8,010 nt of DNA from Deltaproteobacteria bacterium (GTDB taxonomy: Bacteria; Desulfobacterota; Desulfovibrionia; Desulfovibrionales; Desulfovibrionaceae). The notes below the pieces were generated by a model. That model did not search any database. It was not told the DNA's origin and saw nothing but the letters and a program-made list of their open reading frames with translations. Made by a program: the position numbers and the translations under genes. This document shows positions 1 to 5,647 of the stretch, piece by piece. The stretch spans positions 1 through 8,010 of the forward strand of contig JANXYI010000252.1 of NCBI GenBank assembly GCA_025350085.1. The letters run 5' to 3'. Every line of letters begins with the position of its first letter. The stretch's first letter is position 1.

Positions 1-879
1 CGCGAGGAGTTCGGGCGCGGCTGGCACAAGGCCCTGGCTGGGCGGAGCGAGTTCTCGGCCGAGGTGCGCCTGCGCCCGGCGCGCGGGGCGGTGCTGTGGG
101 TCTCGGCCCTCGTGCGGCCCATGCGCGACGCCGCCAGCCGCGTTAGCGGCTACCTGGGCGCGCTCTCGGACATCAGCGAACGCAGGAAGGCCGAGACCCA
201 GCGCGAGGACGTGGAGAAGGTCATCCGCCACGACCTGCGGAGCCCGCTGGGGGCCATGGGCAACGCGGCCGAGCTCCTGGAGATGCTGGGGCCGCTCAAC
301 GCCGAGCAGACTCACGTGCTGGCGGAGCTGAAGGGCCTGTCCGTGCGCATGCTGGGGCTGGTCAGCCTGTCGCTGGACCTGCGGGCCATGGAGACCGGGC
401 AGTACGTTCCAGAACCGGTCCCGCTGGACCTCGCCTCTGTGCTGGAGACGGTCAAGACCGAGCTGCTGCCCCTGGTGGACGGCAAGGGGCTCTCCCTGCG
501 CGTGGACGTGCCCGGCAACGGGCCTTTCCTGGTCCTGGGCGAGCGCAGGCTCGTGGACACGGTCTTCGTGAACCTGCTCAAGAACGCTGCCGAGGCCTCG
601 CCCGAGGGCGGGGAGATAGCGGTCCGCCTGTGGTTTGAAGGCAACGAGGGCGTGGCTGCGCTGCACAACCTGGGCGCCGTGCCCTTGAACATCCGCGAGC
701 GCTTCTTCGAGAAGTACGCCACCTCGGGCAAGGCGCACGGCACGGGCCTGGGCACCTATTCGGCCCGGCTCATGGTGCGCGCGCTTTCCGGCAGCATCGA
801 GCTTGACACCTCGGAGCCGGGCGCCACCACGCTCACGGTGCGCCTGCCAGCAGCCAGCCCCGAGACCCCTGCCAGCTAG
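1..879 (+). CDS. PAS-containing sensor histidine kinase, 5' truncated by the window edge
   Basis: This is the C-terminal part (292 residues visible) of a two-component sensor kinase, which would autophosphorylate on histidine and pass the phosphate to a response regulator. Frame 1 is open from the first base, so the true start lies upstream. Residues 1 to about 62 look like the end of a PAS/PAC sensor domain, with the typical LGALSDISERRKAE hand-over. The phospho-acceptor is H77 in VIRHDLRSP, followed by a HisKA helix pair. The ATPase domain covers about 120-285, with N box NLLKNAAEA (N195) and G2 box GTGLGTYSARLM. The G1 box is degenerate (HNLGAVP rather than DxGxG). I recall this as usual for a subfamily of deltaproteobacterial kinases with the FFEKYATSGK signature, so it need not mean inactivity. 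No transmembrane segment or fused receiver is visible, and the protein ends soon after the ATPase fold. No cognate regulator gene follows. Its signal is unknown. Confidence 0.93.
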   Translation, partial: REEFGRGWHKALAGRSEFSAEVRLRPARGAVLWVSALVRPMRDAASRVSGYLGALSDISERRKAETQREDVEKVIRHDLRSPLGAMGNAAELLEMLGPLNAEQTHVLAELKGLSVRMLGLVSLSLDLRAMETGQYVPEPVPLDLASVLETVKTELLPLVDGKGLSLRVDVPGNGPFLVLGERRLVDTVFVNLLKNAAEASPEGGEIAVRLWFEGNEGVAALHNLGAVPLNIRERFFEKYATSGKAHGTGLGTYSARLMVRALSGSIELDTSEPGATTLTVRLPAASPETPAS

Positions 880-1152
880 CCGCCGCCACCGGCCCGGCAC
901 CCCCGCCTGCGCCGCCTGGCCCTGGCCGGGGAGCTGTTCCCTGTGTGCCTCACTCCCCCAGCCATCACGCCCCAGCCACCACGTCCCAGCCCAGGGGCCG
1001 GTACAGGGCAAGGCGCGGTCTTGTGCCAGGCCTCGCATAGATGGAACGAATTTGACAAATAGAGATACGCCCGATAATCATCCGCGCAACGATGTGTATT
1101 GGTGGGGCATTTTGTTTGCATAAGGGGTTGGCTGACGACATGGGGGGGAGTG
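880..1152. other. Intergenic region between kinase and yedE
   Basis: This 273-bp gap has two unlike halves. Bases 880 to about 1025 are very GC-rich and C-biased on the plus strand. I see neither a convincing gene nor a hairpin with a T tract there that would end the kinase transcript. Bases about 1035-1130 are distinctly AT-richer and hold the candidate yedE promoter and leader. Open frames crossing the region on the minus strand run through into yedE antisense and look like composition artefacts. Confidence 0.6.
1052..1078 (+). promoter_or_regulatory. Candidate sigma-70 promoter of yedE, with a dyad over the -35
   Basis: A perfect -35 hexamer TTGACA (1052-1057) is followed after 15 bp by GATAAT (1073-1078), a 5/6 match to the -10. 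The spacer is short; the alternative TAATCA at 1075 gives 17 bp but a poorer -10. The -35 lies inside a dyad, ATTTG-A-CAAAT (1050-1060), which could be a repressor or activator site. The predicted leader is about 65-70 nt. This is inferred from sequence alone. Confidence 0.5.
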
Positions 1153-2244
1153 ATGGACTCGAAAAAGGGCCTGTTCGCGGGCAAGGGCGAGATACTGCTG
1201 GCCGGGGCAATTATAGGCCTCACGGCCGTGCTGCTGCAATACGCCGGGAATCCGGCCAACATGGGCGTGTGCGTGGCCTGCTTCCTGCGCGACATCGCCG
1301 GGGCGCTCGGCCTGCACCGGGCCGAGCCCGTGCAGTACCTGCGCCCCGAGCTGCCCGCCTTTGTGCTGGGCTCGCTGGCCGCGGCCTGGTTCGGCGGTGA
1401 GTTCCGCTCCCGCGCCGGGTCCGCGCCCGTGCTGCGCTTTTTCCTCGGCATGGCCGCCATGACCGGGGCGCTCGTCTTCCTGGGCTGCCCCTGGCGTGTT
1501 CTGCTGCGCCTGGCCGGGGGCGACGGCAACGCCCTGTTCGGCTTTGCCGGGCTTCTGTCCGGCGTCTATGTCGGGCACCGCTTTTACAAGTCCGGATTCG
1601 GCCTGTCCGCCAGCACGCACCAGTCCACCCTGGCGGGCCTGGCCCTGCCGCTCGCGGCCGTGGGCCTCTTGGCTGCGCGGTTCTTTCTCTCCCCGGACCC
1701 GGCCGCAGGAACTCTTGGCTGGCTCTGGTCCTCGCTCAAGGGCCCGGGTGCCGCGCACGCGCCGCTTCTGGCCGCCCTGGGCGGCGGGCTGCTCATCGGC
1801 GCACTGGCCCAGCGCAGCCGCTTCTGCACCGTGGGCTCCCTGCGCGAACTGTTCACCCTGCGCCAGACCCACCTGATCTACGGCGTGGTCACCTTCCTCC
1901 TGGCGGCCTTCATCGGCAACCTCGTGCTCGGGCAGTGGCATCCGGGCTTCGAGGGCCAGCCCGTGGCCCACACGGCCTCGCTCTGGAACTACCTGGGCAT
2001 GCTCGTGGCCGGCCTGGCCTTTGCGCTCGCCGGGGGCTGCCCGGGCCGCCAGCTCATCCTGGCGGGCGAGGGCAGCGGCGACGCCGGGGCCTTTGTGCTG
2101 GGCATGCTCACTGCCGCGGCCCTGGCCCACAACATGGGCTGGGCCAGCTCCCCGGCCGGGCCCGGCCCCAATGCCCTGGCCGCCGTGGCCGTGTCCCTGG
2201 CCTTCTGCCTGGCCGTGGGCTTCTTCAACCGCAAGACGGCCTAG
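1153..2244 (+). CDS. yedE: Selenium-associated YeeE/YedE-family membrane protein (YedE/FdhT)
   Basis: This 363-residue polytopic inner-membrane protein belongs to the YeeE/YedE family, whose studied member TsuA imports thiosulfate. The subgroup recalled here (YedE/FdhT) occurs with selenium use and has been linked to formate dehydrogenase activity in Campylobacter. About nine or ten hydrophobic segments fall into two repeated halves. Conserved cysteine motifs are visible: GVCVACFLRD (C40, C43), FLGCPWR (C112), RSRFCTVGS (C225) and AGGCPGRQ (C296). The second-half motifs mirror the first, as expected for relay cysteines that hand a sulfur or selenium species through the membrane. The ATG at 1153 is chosen because a G-rich Shine-Dalgarno stretch (1142-1150) lies just upstream and it gives the family's usual N-terminus; the frame stays open back to 1099, but that extension is not hydrophobic or family-like. 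The gene has its own candidate promoter and terminator. The usual partner yedF (TusA-like) is not adjacent. The substrate is inferred, not shown. Confidence 0.9.
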   Translation: MDSKKGLFAGKGEILLAGAIIGLTAVLLQYAGNPANMGVCVACFLRDIAGALGLHRAEPVQYLRPELPAFVLGSLAAAWFGGEFRSRAGSAPVLRFFLGMAAMTGALVFLGCPWRVLLRLAGGDGNALFGFAGLLSGVYVGHRFYKSGFGLSASTHQSTLAGLALPLAAVGLLAARFFLSPDPAAGTLGWLWSSLKGPGAAHAPLLAALGGGLLIGALAQRSRFCTVGSLRELFTLRQTHLIYGVVTFLLAAFIGNLVLGQWHPGFEGQPVAHTASLWNYLGMLVAGLAFALAGGCPGRQLILAGEGSGDAGAFVLGMLTAAALAHNMGWASSPAGPGPNALAAVAVSLAFCLAVGFFNRKTA

Positions 2245-2274
2245 GCCGTGCTCCTACTCTAGTAGATGCAAAGA

Positions 2275-2311
2275 CAGCGGCCCGGCAGGATGTTCTCCTG
2301 CCGGGCCGCTG
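2275..2311. terminator. Bidirectional intrinsic terminator-like hairpin between convergent genes
   Basis: A perfect 16-bp stem, CAGCGGCCCGGCAGGA (2275-2290) against its complement (2296-2311), encloses the loop TGTTC. It lies 30 bp after the yedE stop and 20 bp beyond the stop of the convergent small membrane gene, so it can serve both. The T tracts are weak on both sides (GACGTTTCT after it on plus, GTCTTTGC on minus), so efficiency is uncertain, though the stem is very stable. Confidence 0.8.
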
Positions 2312-2331
2312 ACGTTTCTGGAGGTGGGCGT

Positions 2332-2661
2332 CTACAACCGGACAATGCGCAGGATGCCGAGCACCAGGCCGATGGCCCCTAGGTCCACGTTGTAGTTGCA
2401 CAGGGCCATGGCCGTGAGCAGGCTCCAGAGGTAGACCAGGACCTGGCCGCCGAGGAAGAGGACGAGTACGCCGGAGACCAGGCTGGCCAGGCCCCAGGCA
2501 TCGAAGAGCTGGCCCCAGAGCACGCCCTGGCGCAGGCCCGTGACCAGCACGCCGCTTTCGGCCGCGCCCACGGGCGTGTCCACCACGTAGATGCGGAAAT
2601 AGAAGCAGCCCACGTAGGTCAGGCCGAAGATGCAGGCGGCCAGCAGGGTATTGCGCGACAC
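2332..2661 (-). CDS. Small hydrophobic membrane protein of unknown function
   Basis: I do not recognise this 109-residue protein. It is strongly hydrophobic, with a likely membrane segment at about residues 4-22 and a cluster at about 57-107 that could form two or three more (LVSGVLVLFLGG, VLVYLWSLLTAMAL, LGAIGLVLGILRI). Between them lies a polar stretch of about 35 residues. The frame is open further upstream, but the GTG at 2661 is preferred: it has a GAGAGG ribosome binding site five bases away, and the translated product then begins directly with a membrane segment. The longer form would add a basic, proline-rich, non-hydrophobic leader. It lies 120 bp downstream of the receiver-TPR gene on the same strand and ends at the shared terminator, so co-transcription is plausible. 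There is no catalytic motif. A role next to the signalling or flagellar genes is only a contextual guess. Confidence 0.75.
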   Translation of the reverse strand: MSRNTLLAACIFGLTYVGCFYFRIYVVDTPVGAAESGVLVTGLRQGVLWGQLFDAWGLASLVSGVLVLFLGGQVLVYLWSLLTAMALCNYNVDLGAIGLVLGILRIVRL

Positions 2662-2781
2662 GGGAACCTCTCGAAAGCCGGAGTTTGGGCGACGCCTGTG
2701 TGTGCCGTCCCGGAGCGGGCCTGTCAAGTTCCGCGGGCGCCGCCGCGGGCTGCTGCCGGGACAGAAAGAAGAGGTGCGGGG
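2662..2781 (-). other. Spacer between receiver-TPR gene and small membrane gene, with a GC dyad
   Basis: The 120-bp gap contains a dyad of two CCGCGG arms (2731-2736 and 2743-2748) around a 6-base loop, on the minus strand just before an isolated TTGACA (2727-2722). The hairpin has no T tract and the TTGACA has no acceptable -10 at normal spacing. It may be a processing or weak attenuation site between two co-transcribed genes. Nothing coding is visible here. Confidence 0.35.
2667..2672 (-). promoter_or_regulatory. Ribosome binding site that decides the GTG start
   Basis: On the minus strand GAGAGG precedes the GTG at 2661 by five bases. No comparable site fits the more upstream in-frame starts, which supports the 109-residue reading of the small membrane protein. 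Confidence 0.6.
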
Positions 2782-4125
2782 CTAGTCCTTGGGCTCCAGC
2801 TTGGACAAAAGCTTCTTGAAGGCGTGGTGGTTCGCGTCGAGCTCGAGGGCCACCAGCACATACTTGCGGGCCGCCTCGTCCTGCTTGGCCAGGTGGTAGG
2901 AATTGGCGATGTTGAAGGCCACCACGGCCGCAGTGCGGTGGAACTCCGGGTCCTTGTGCAGCACATGCTCGTAGCAGCCGACGGCCATCTGGTGCTGCTG
3001 GCCGTCGGCGTAGGCCAGGCCCATGTTGTAGAGCACGCGCTCGTCGTCCGGGACTACGGTCAGGGCCTTCTTGTAGTTCTCGATGGCCTCCTTCCACTTG
3101 CCCTGCTTGCGCAGGGCGATCCCCAGGCGGTTGAAGGTGATCATGTCCTCCTTGGTCAGATTGTCGCCCTTCATCTCCAAAATTTTGAAATAATACTTTT
3201 CGGCCATGGCCGGGGAGGTCTCGGACAGGCTCTCGGCGATGTCCGAGACGATGCGCTCCACATAGCCCGAGGCCTCGCGCTGGGCATTGACGATGGCCTC
3301 GCCGAAGTAGGTCTCGGCCTTGTCCATGTCTTTCTTGCGCACGTAGATCTTGCCGATCTCGCACTTGCGCTCGGTGTTCAGCGGGCTGATGACGTCAAGC
3401 TTTTTCAGGTAGTGCAGGTAGTTGTCGTCGTCCGTGCCCTGGTGCACGCTGGCCAGCTTCTTCAAGGGCTCCAGGTACAGGGTGGCGCCCTCGTGGGCCT
3501 GCTCGTAGACGCGGATGGCCTCCACGCGTTTGCCCTCGATGAGCAGGGCGTCGCCCATGAGCATCAGCGCCACCGGACTGTTCGCCTTGGCCTTCAGGAT
3601 GGCCTGGCTGATCTGCATGACCTTGGCCGTCTCGCCCAGTTCGAGCAGGCGCTTGGCCTCCTGCACGAGTTGGCTGATCTTGCCCTGGGGCTTGATGGCC
3701 CCGGCCATCTTCTCGATGAGCGTGTCCACGCTCACGGGCTTGGTCAGCACGCTGTCCACGCCGAGCTCGTAGAGCTGCGACAGGGACTCCTTGCTGGTCT
3801 CCTGGGTCATGACCAGGATCTTGGCCTCGCTAAAGGCGCCCTTGAGCCCGCGCAGGAACTCCAAGGTGGGTGTGCCGCGCAGCAGGCGGTCGGCCAGGAC
3901 GAGCACCGGGGACTTGTGGCCCAGGTGGTCGCGTACGCTGCGCAGGGCCTGGCCCGAGTCCTGGTAGACCTCCAGACAGTCGGCCTTGATGTTCAGGGTC
4001 TTGAGGACCGTGGTGCGCAGGGTGCGCACGAAGAGCGGGTCGTCGGAGAGCATGACCAGGAAGCCGCGCTGGACATCCAGGAATTCACGCAGGTCCTGAT
4101 CGAACTTCGACGAGGTCGGGGGCAT
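2782..4125 (-). CDS. Response regulator receiver domain fused to TPR repeats
   Basis: This 447-residue cytoplasmic protein has an N-terminal receiver domain (about residues 20-145) and a TPR region (about 150-440). The receiver keeps every key residue: the acidic pair D28-D29 (LSDDP), the phospho-acceptor D79 (VLVLADRLL), T107 (LVMT) and K129 (LTKPV). It should therefore be phosphorylatable. Recognisable TPR helices include residues about 182-215, 252-282, 328-361 (RLGIALRKQGKWKEAIENYK), 362-396 (LYNMGLAYADGQ) and 399-434. There is no DNA-binding or enzymatic output domain, so the output is presumably protein-protein contact through the TPRs. The ATG at 4125 is chosen because GGAGG lies ten bases upstream and the earlier codons are arginine-rich and unlike the family. 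It is divergent from flagellin and upstream of a small membrane gene. The cognate kinase is unknown. Context suggests motility or chemotaxis control, but this is inference. Confidence 0.9.
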   Translation of the reverse strand: MPPTSSKFDQDLREFLDVQRGFLVMLSDDPLFVRTLRTTVLKTLNIKADCLEVYQDSGQALRSVRDHLGHKSPVLVLADRLLRGTPTLEFLRGLKGAFSEAKILVMTQETSKESLSQLYELGVDSVLTKPVSVDTLIEKMAGAIKPQGKISQLVQEAKRLLELGETAKVMQISQAILKAKANSPVALMLMGDALLIEGKRVEAIRVYEQAHEGATLYLEPLKKLASVHQGTDDDNYLHYLKKLDVISPLNTERKCEIGKIYVRKKDMDKAETYFGEAIVNAQREASGYVERIVSDIAESLSETSPAMAEKYYFKILEMKGDNLTKEDMITFNRLGIALRKQGKWKEAIENYKKALTVVPDDERVLYNMGLAYADGQQHQMAVGCYEHVLHKDPEFHRTAAVVAFNIANSYHLAKQDEAARKYVLVALELDANHHAFKKLLSKLEPKD

Positions 4126-4391
4126 TTGTCTTCTTCCTCCGCGCGGGGCGCGCCTCTGCACGTCTCAGGCCTTGTTCAGGGGCCGTGACGGCACCTTGAT
4201 CTATCGTCTGGATACATGGAGCCGGTCCCGCTGTCGAGCCGGTTACGTACGAAAATACGTTCCATACTTGCCCCTGGGGCCTGACAACGGGCTGACGGGA
4301 CGGCAGGATTTTCTGTCTCTGCCCAGGGTTGAAACCTTTTCTAGACTTTTTCGTGCACAACAACTGACTGTAATATCATTGAAATTAAGTG

Positions 4392-4408
4392 TTGGCACGG
4401 CCGGTGCA
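4392..4408 (+). promoter_or_regulatory. Sigma-54 (RpoN) promoter of flagellin
   Basis: The sequence TTGGCACGGCCGGTGCA matches the RpoN consensus TTGGCACG-N4-TTGCA at all but one base. The diagnostic GG (4394-4395) and GC (4406-4407) are exactly ten bases apart. Transcription would begin near 4419, giving a leader of about 35 nt. Such promoters absolutely need an AAA+ enhancer-binding activator, which in flagellar systems is an FlrC/FleQ-type protein; none is encoded in the window. Confidence 0.88.
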
Positions 4409-4440
4409 TTTTGGCGCCCAAAGGGAATGTTTTTCGAACA

Positions 4441-4446
4441 AGGAGG
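4441..4446 (+). promoter_or_regulatory. Consensus Shine-Dalgarno of flagellin
   Basis: A full AGGAGG lies eight bases before the ATG at 4455. It fixes the start of the flagellin and rules out the in-frame upstream extension, which also precedes the expected transcription start. The perfect match fits a very highly expressed structural protein. Confidence 0.85.
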
Positions 4447-4454
4447 TTTACGTC

Positions 4455-5393
4455 ATGTCTTTAGTGATCAATCACAACCTGATGGCGATGAACGCCGCCC
4501 GCAACCTGCAGCAGTCCTACGGCGCCCTGGCCACCTCGACCCGGCGCCTGTCCTCGGGCCTGCGCGTGGGCACCGCCGCTGACGACGCCGCCGGCCTGGC
4601 CATCCGCGAGCTCATGCGCGCGGACATCAAGAGCATGAACCAGGGCATCCGCAACGCCAACGACGCCATCTCCATGATCCAGGTGACGGACGGCGCGCTG
4701 CAGGTCATCGATGAGAAGCTCATCCGCCTGAAGGAACTGGCCATGCAGGCCTCCACAGGCACCTACTCCTCGGACCAGCGCCTGATGATCGACTCCGAAT
4801 ACCAGGCTATGTGCTCGGAAATCACGCGAATCGCCAGCGCCACGGATTTCAACGGCATCCACATGCTGAACGGGCATCTCTCCGGCGATCCGACCACGCA
4901 CAACGGCAACGGCATCGACTCCATGGGTGCGCTGAAGATCCACTTCGGCTCCGGCAACGACTCCGCCGAGGACTACTACTACGTGTCCATGGGCAACTCC
5001 ACGGCCTCGGCCCTGGGCATCGGGCACCTGGCGGGCGCCAAGTTCGCGGCTGGCAGCGCCAATTCCGGCATGGCGGCGGACAACGCCGGCAAGTCCATCT
5101 CCACCCAGGAGCTGGCCCAGCAGACGCTGGCCGCCATCAACAACGCCATCATCTCCAAGGACAAGATCCGGGCCTCGCTCGGCGCATTGCAGAACCGCCT
5201 GCAGAACACCATCACCAACCTGTCCATCCAGGCGGAGAACATGCAGGCCTCGGAGTCGCGCATCTCTGACGTGGACGTGGCCCAGGAGATGACGGAGTTC
5301 ACCCGCCAGCAGATCCTCTCCCAGTCGGCCGTGGCCATGCTGGCCCAGGCCAACTCCCTGCCCAGGATGGCCATGCAGCTCATCTCGGGCTAG
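4455..5393 (+). CDS. fliC: Flagellin (flagellar filament subunit)
   Basis: This 312-residue protein is the structural subunit of the flagellar filament, exported unfolded through the flagellar type III channel. The N-terminal D0/D1 part (about residues 1-140) starts MSLVINHNLMAMNAARNL and contains SSGLRVGTAADDAAGLAI. The C-terminal D1/D0 part (about 215-312) contains ALQNRLQNTITNL and ends with a typical SLPRMAMQLISG tail. The central part, about 75 residues (HNGNGIDSMG to NSGMAADNAG), is short, so the subunit is compact compared with about 500 residues in enteric FliC. The D1 site equivalent to the TLR5 contact (LIRLKELAMQ, R91, L95, Q98) is conserved. An oddity is a cysteine at residue 120 in the D1 helix, a residue normally avoided in flagellins. 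It is expressed from a sigma-54 promoter and closed by a strong terminator, so it is probably monocistronic. Such genomes often have several flagellin copies, so the exact symbol (fliC, flaA, flaB) is uncertain. Confidence 0.97.
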   Translation: MSLVINHNLMAMNAARNLQQSYGALATSTRRLSSGLRVGTAADDAAGLAIRELMRADIKSMNQGIRNANDAISMIQVTDGALQVIDEKLIRLKELAMQASTGTYSSDQRLMIDSEYQAMCSEITRIASATDFNGIHMLNGHLSGDPTTHNGNGIDSMGALKIHFGSGNDSAEDYYYVSMGNSTASALGIGHLAGAKFAAGSANSGMAADNAGKSISTQELAQQTLAAINNAIISKDKIRASLGALQNRLQNTITNLSIQAENMQASESRISDVDVAQEMTEFTRQQILSQSAVAMLAQANSLPRMAMQLISG

Positions 5394-5418
5394 TCCTGAC
5401 CGACACGACAACGGCTTG

Positions 5419-5452
5419 AAGGCCGGGAGGGGCGACCCTTCCGGCCTTTTTT
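5419..5452 (+). terminator. Rho-independent terminator of flagellin
   Basis: A 13-bp stem, AAGGCCGGGAGGG (5419-5431) with CCCTTCCGGCCTT (5436-5448), has a single G-T pair and a GCGA tetraloop of the stable GNRA type. It runs into a TTTTTT tract (5447-5452). It begins 26 bp after the flagellin stop and is a textbook intrinsic terminator. Confidence 0.95.
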
Positions 5453-5647
5453 GCGGCCCGGCGGCCAAGGGCAAAGCTGGGGCGCGACCGGGGTGGGAGC
5501 GGGGCATAGACGCCAGGGGCTACGCCCTTGCACCCCGTTGAGAAGAGAGCCTCCGGCGGCCGGGGCCCCCTTCGGGGTTCATTGCCCCCGGCCCCCTCAT
5601 GCGGGGAGAAGGGCGCTCAGAGAAGTGGGAAGCCGCCCGCGCGGCCG
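5453..5647. other. Intergenic region between flagellin terminator and rnc 3' end
   Basis: Both flanking genes end here, so no promoter is expected. The stretch is extremely GC-rich and contains the palindromic block described separately at 5505-5607. I see no intrinsic terminator with a T tract for the minus-strand rnc transcript. Short open frames in it have neither ribosome binding sites nor plausible composition. Confidence 0.5.
5505..5607. repeat. Possible REP-like GC-rich palindromic element
   Basis: The block combines several nested hairpins: AGGGGC-TAC-GCCCTT (5515-5529); then GGCCGGGG (5558-5565) pairing with CCCCGGCC (5586-5593); and inside that a C-rich/G-rich hairpin with a TTCG loop (5567-5577). 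The phrase GAGCCTCCGGCGGCCGGGG resembles, from memory, sequence found repeatedly between genes in Desulfovibrio-type genomes. Only one copy is in the window, so repetition cannot be shown here. It could also act as the 3' end-protecting structure of the rnc transcript. Confidence 0.4.

Larger units (their letters stand above)
4126..4454. other. Divergent intergenic region between receiver-TPR gene and flagellin
   Basis: This 329-bp region separates the two divergent genes. It holds the flagellin sigma-54 promoter and ribosome binding site at its right end. An AT-rich stretch (about 4330-4390) lies just upstream of the promoter, as expected where an enhancer-bound activator must loop to the polymerase. 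A short dyad, ACGTA-CGAAAA-TACGT (4245-4260), sits about 150 bp upstream of the -24 element and is a possible activator site, though five-base arms are weak evidence. I could not assign a convincing promoter for the minus-strand gene, and no gene is seen inside. Confidence 0.6.

Noticed and set aside
661..690. Degenerate G1 box in the histidine kinase as a sign of a dead enzyme
   Set aside because: The N box, G2 box and acceptor histidine are intact, and this HN-G-VP form is shared by a known-looking subfamily, so loss of activity is not supported.
1099..1152. N-terminal extension of YedE by 18 codons
   Set aside because: The ATG at 1153 has a G-rich ribosome binding site and a family-like N-terminus, and the extension falls in the likely leader.
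1078..2130. Minus-strand open frame of 350 codons opposite yedE
   Set aside because: The translation is Gln/Gly/Ala/Arg-rich and lies antisense to a well-conserved membrane protein; it is a composition effect.
2632..2661. Possible lipoprotein lipobox LAAC at residues 7-10 of the small membrane protein
   Set aside because: The cysteine is only ten residues in, with no hydrophobic stretch before it, so it is part of a membrane helix rather than a signal peptidase II site.
2699..2727. Minus-strand TTGACA as a promoter for the small membrane gene
   Set aside because: At 17-bp spacing the -10 position reads CACACA, which is not a credible -10.
2698..4188. Plus-strand open frame of 496 codons opposite the receiver-TPR gene
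   Set aside because: The minus-strand product has receiver and TPR motifs in order; the plus-strand one is a low-complexity Leu/Val/Gly/His shadow with no ribosome binding site.
4389..4454. N-terminal extension of flagellin by 22 codons
   Set aside because: It overlaps the sigma-54 promoter and the Shine-Dalgarno; the flagellin N-terminus MSLVIN is canonical.
4461..5507. Minus-strand open frame of 348 codons opposite flagellin
   Set aside because: It reads across the flagellin terminator and has no family features.
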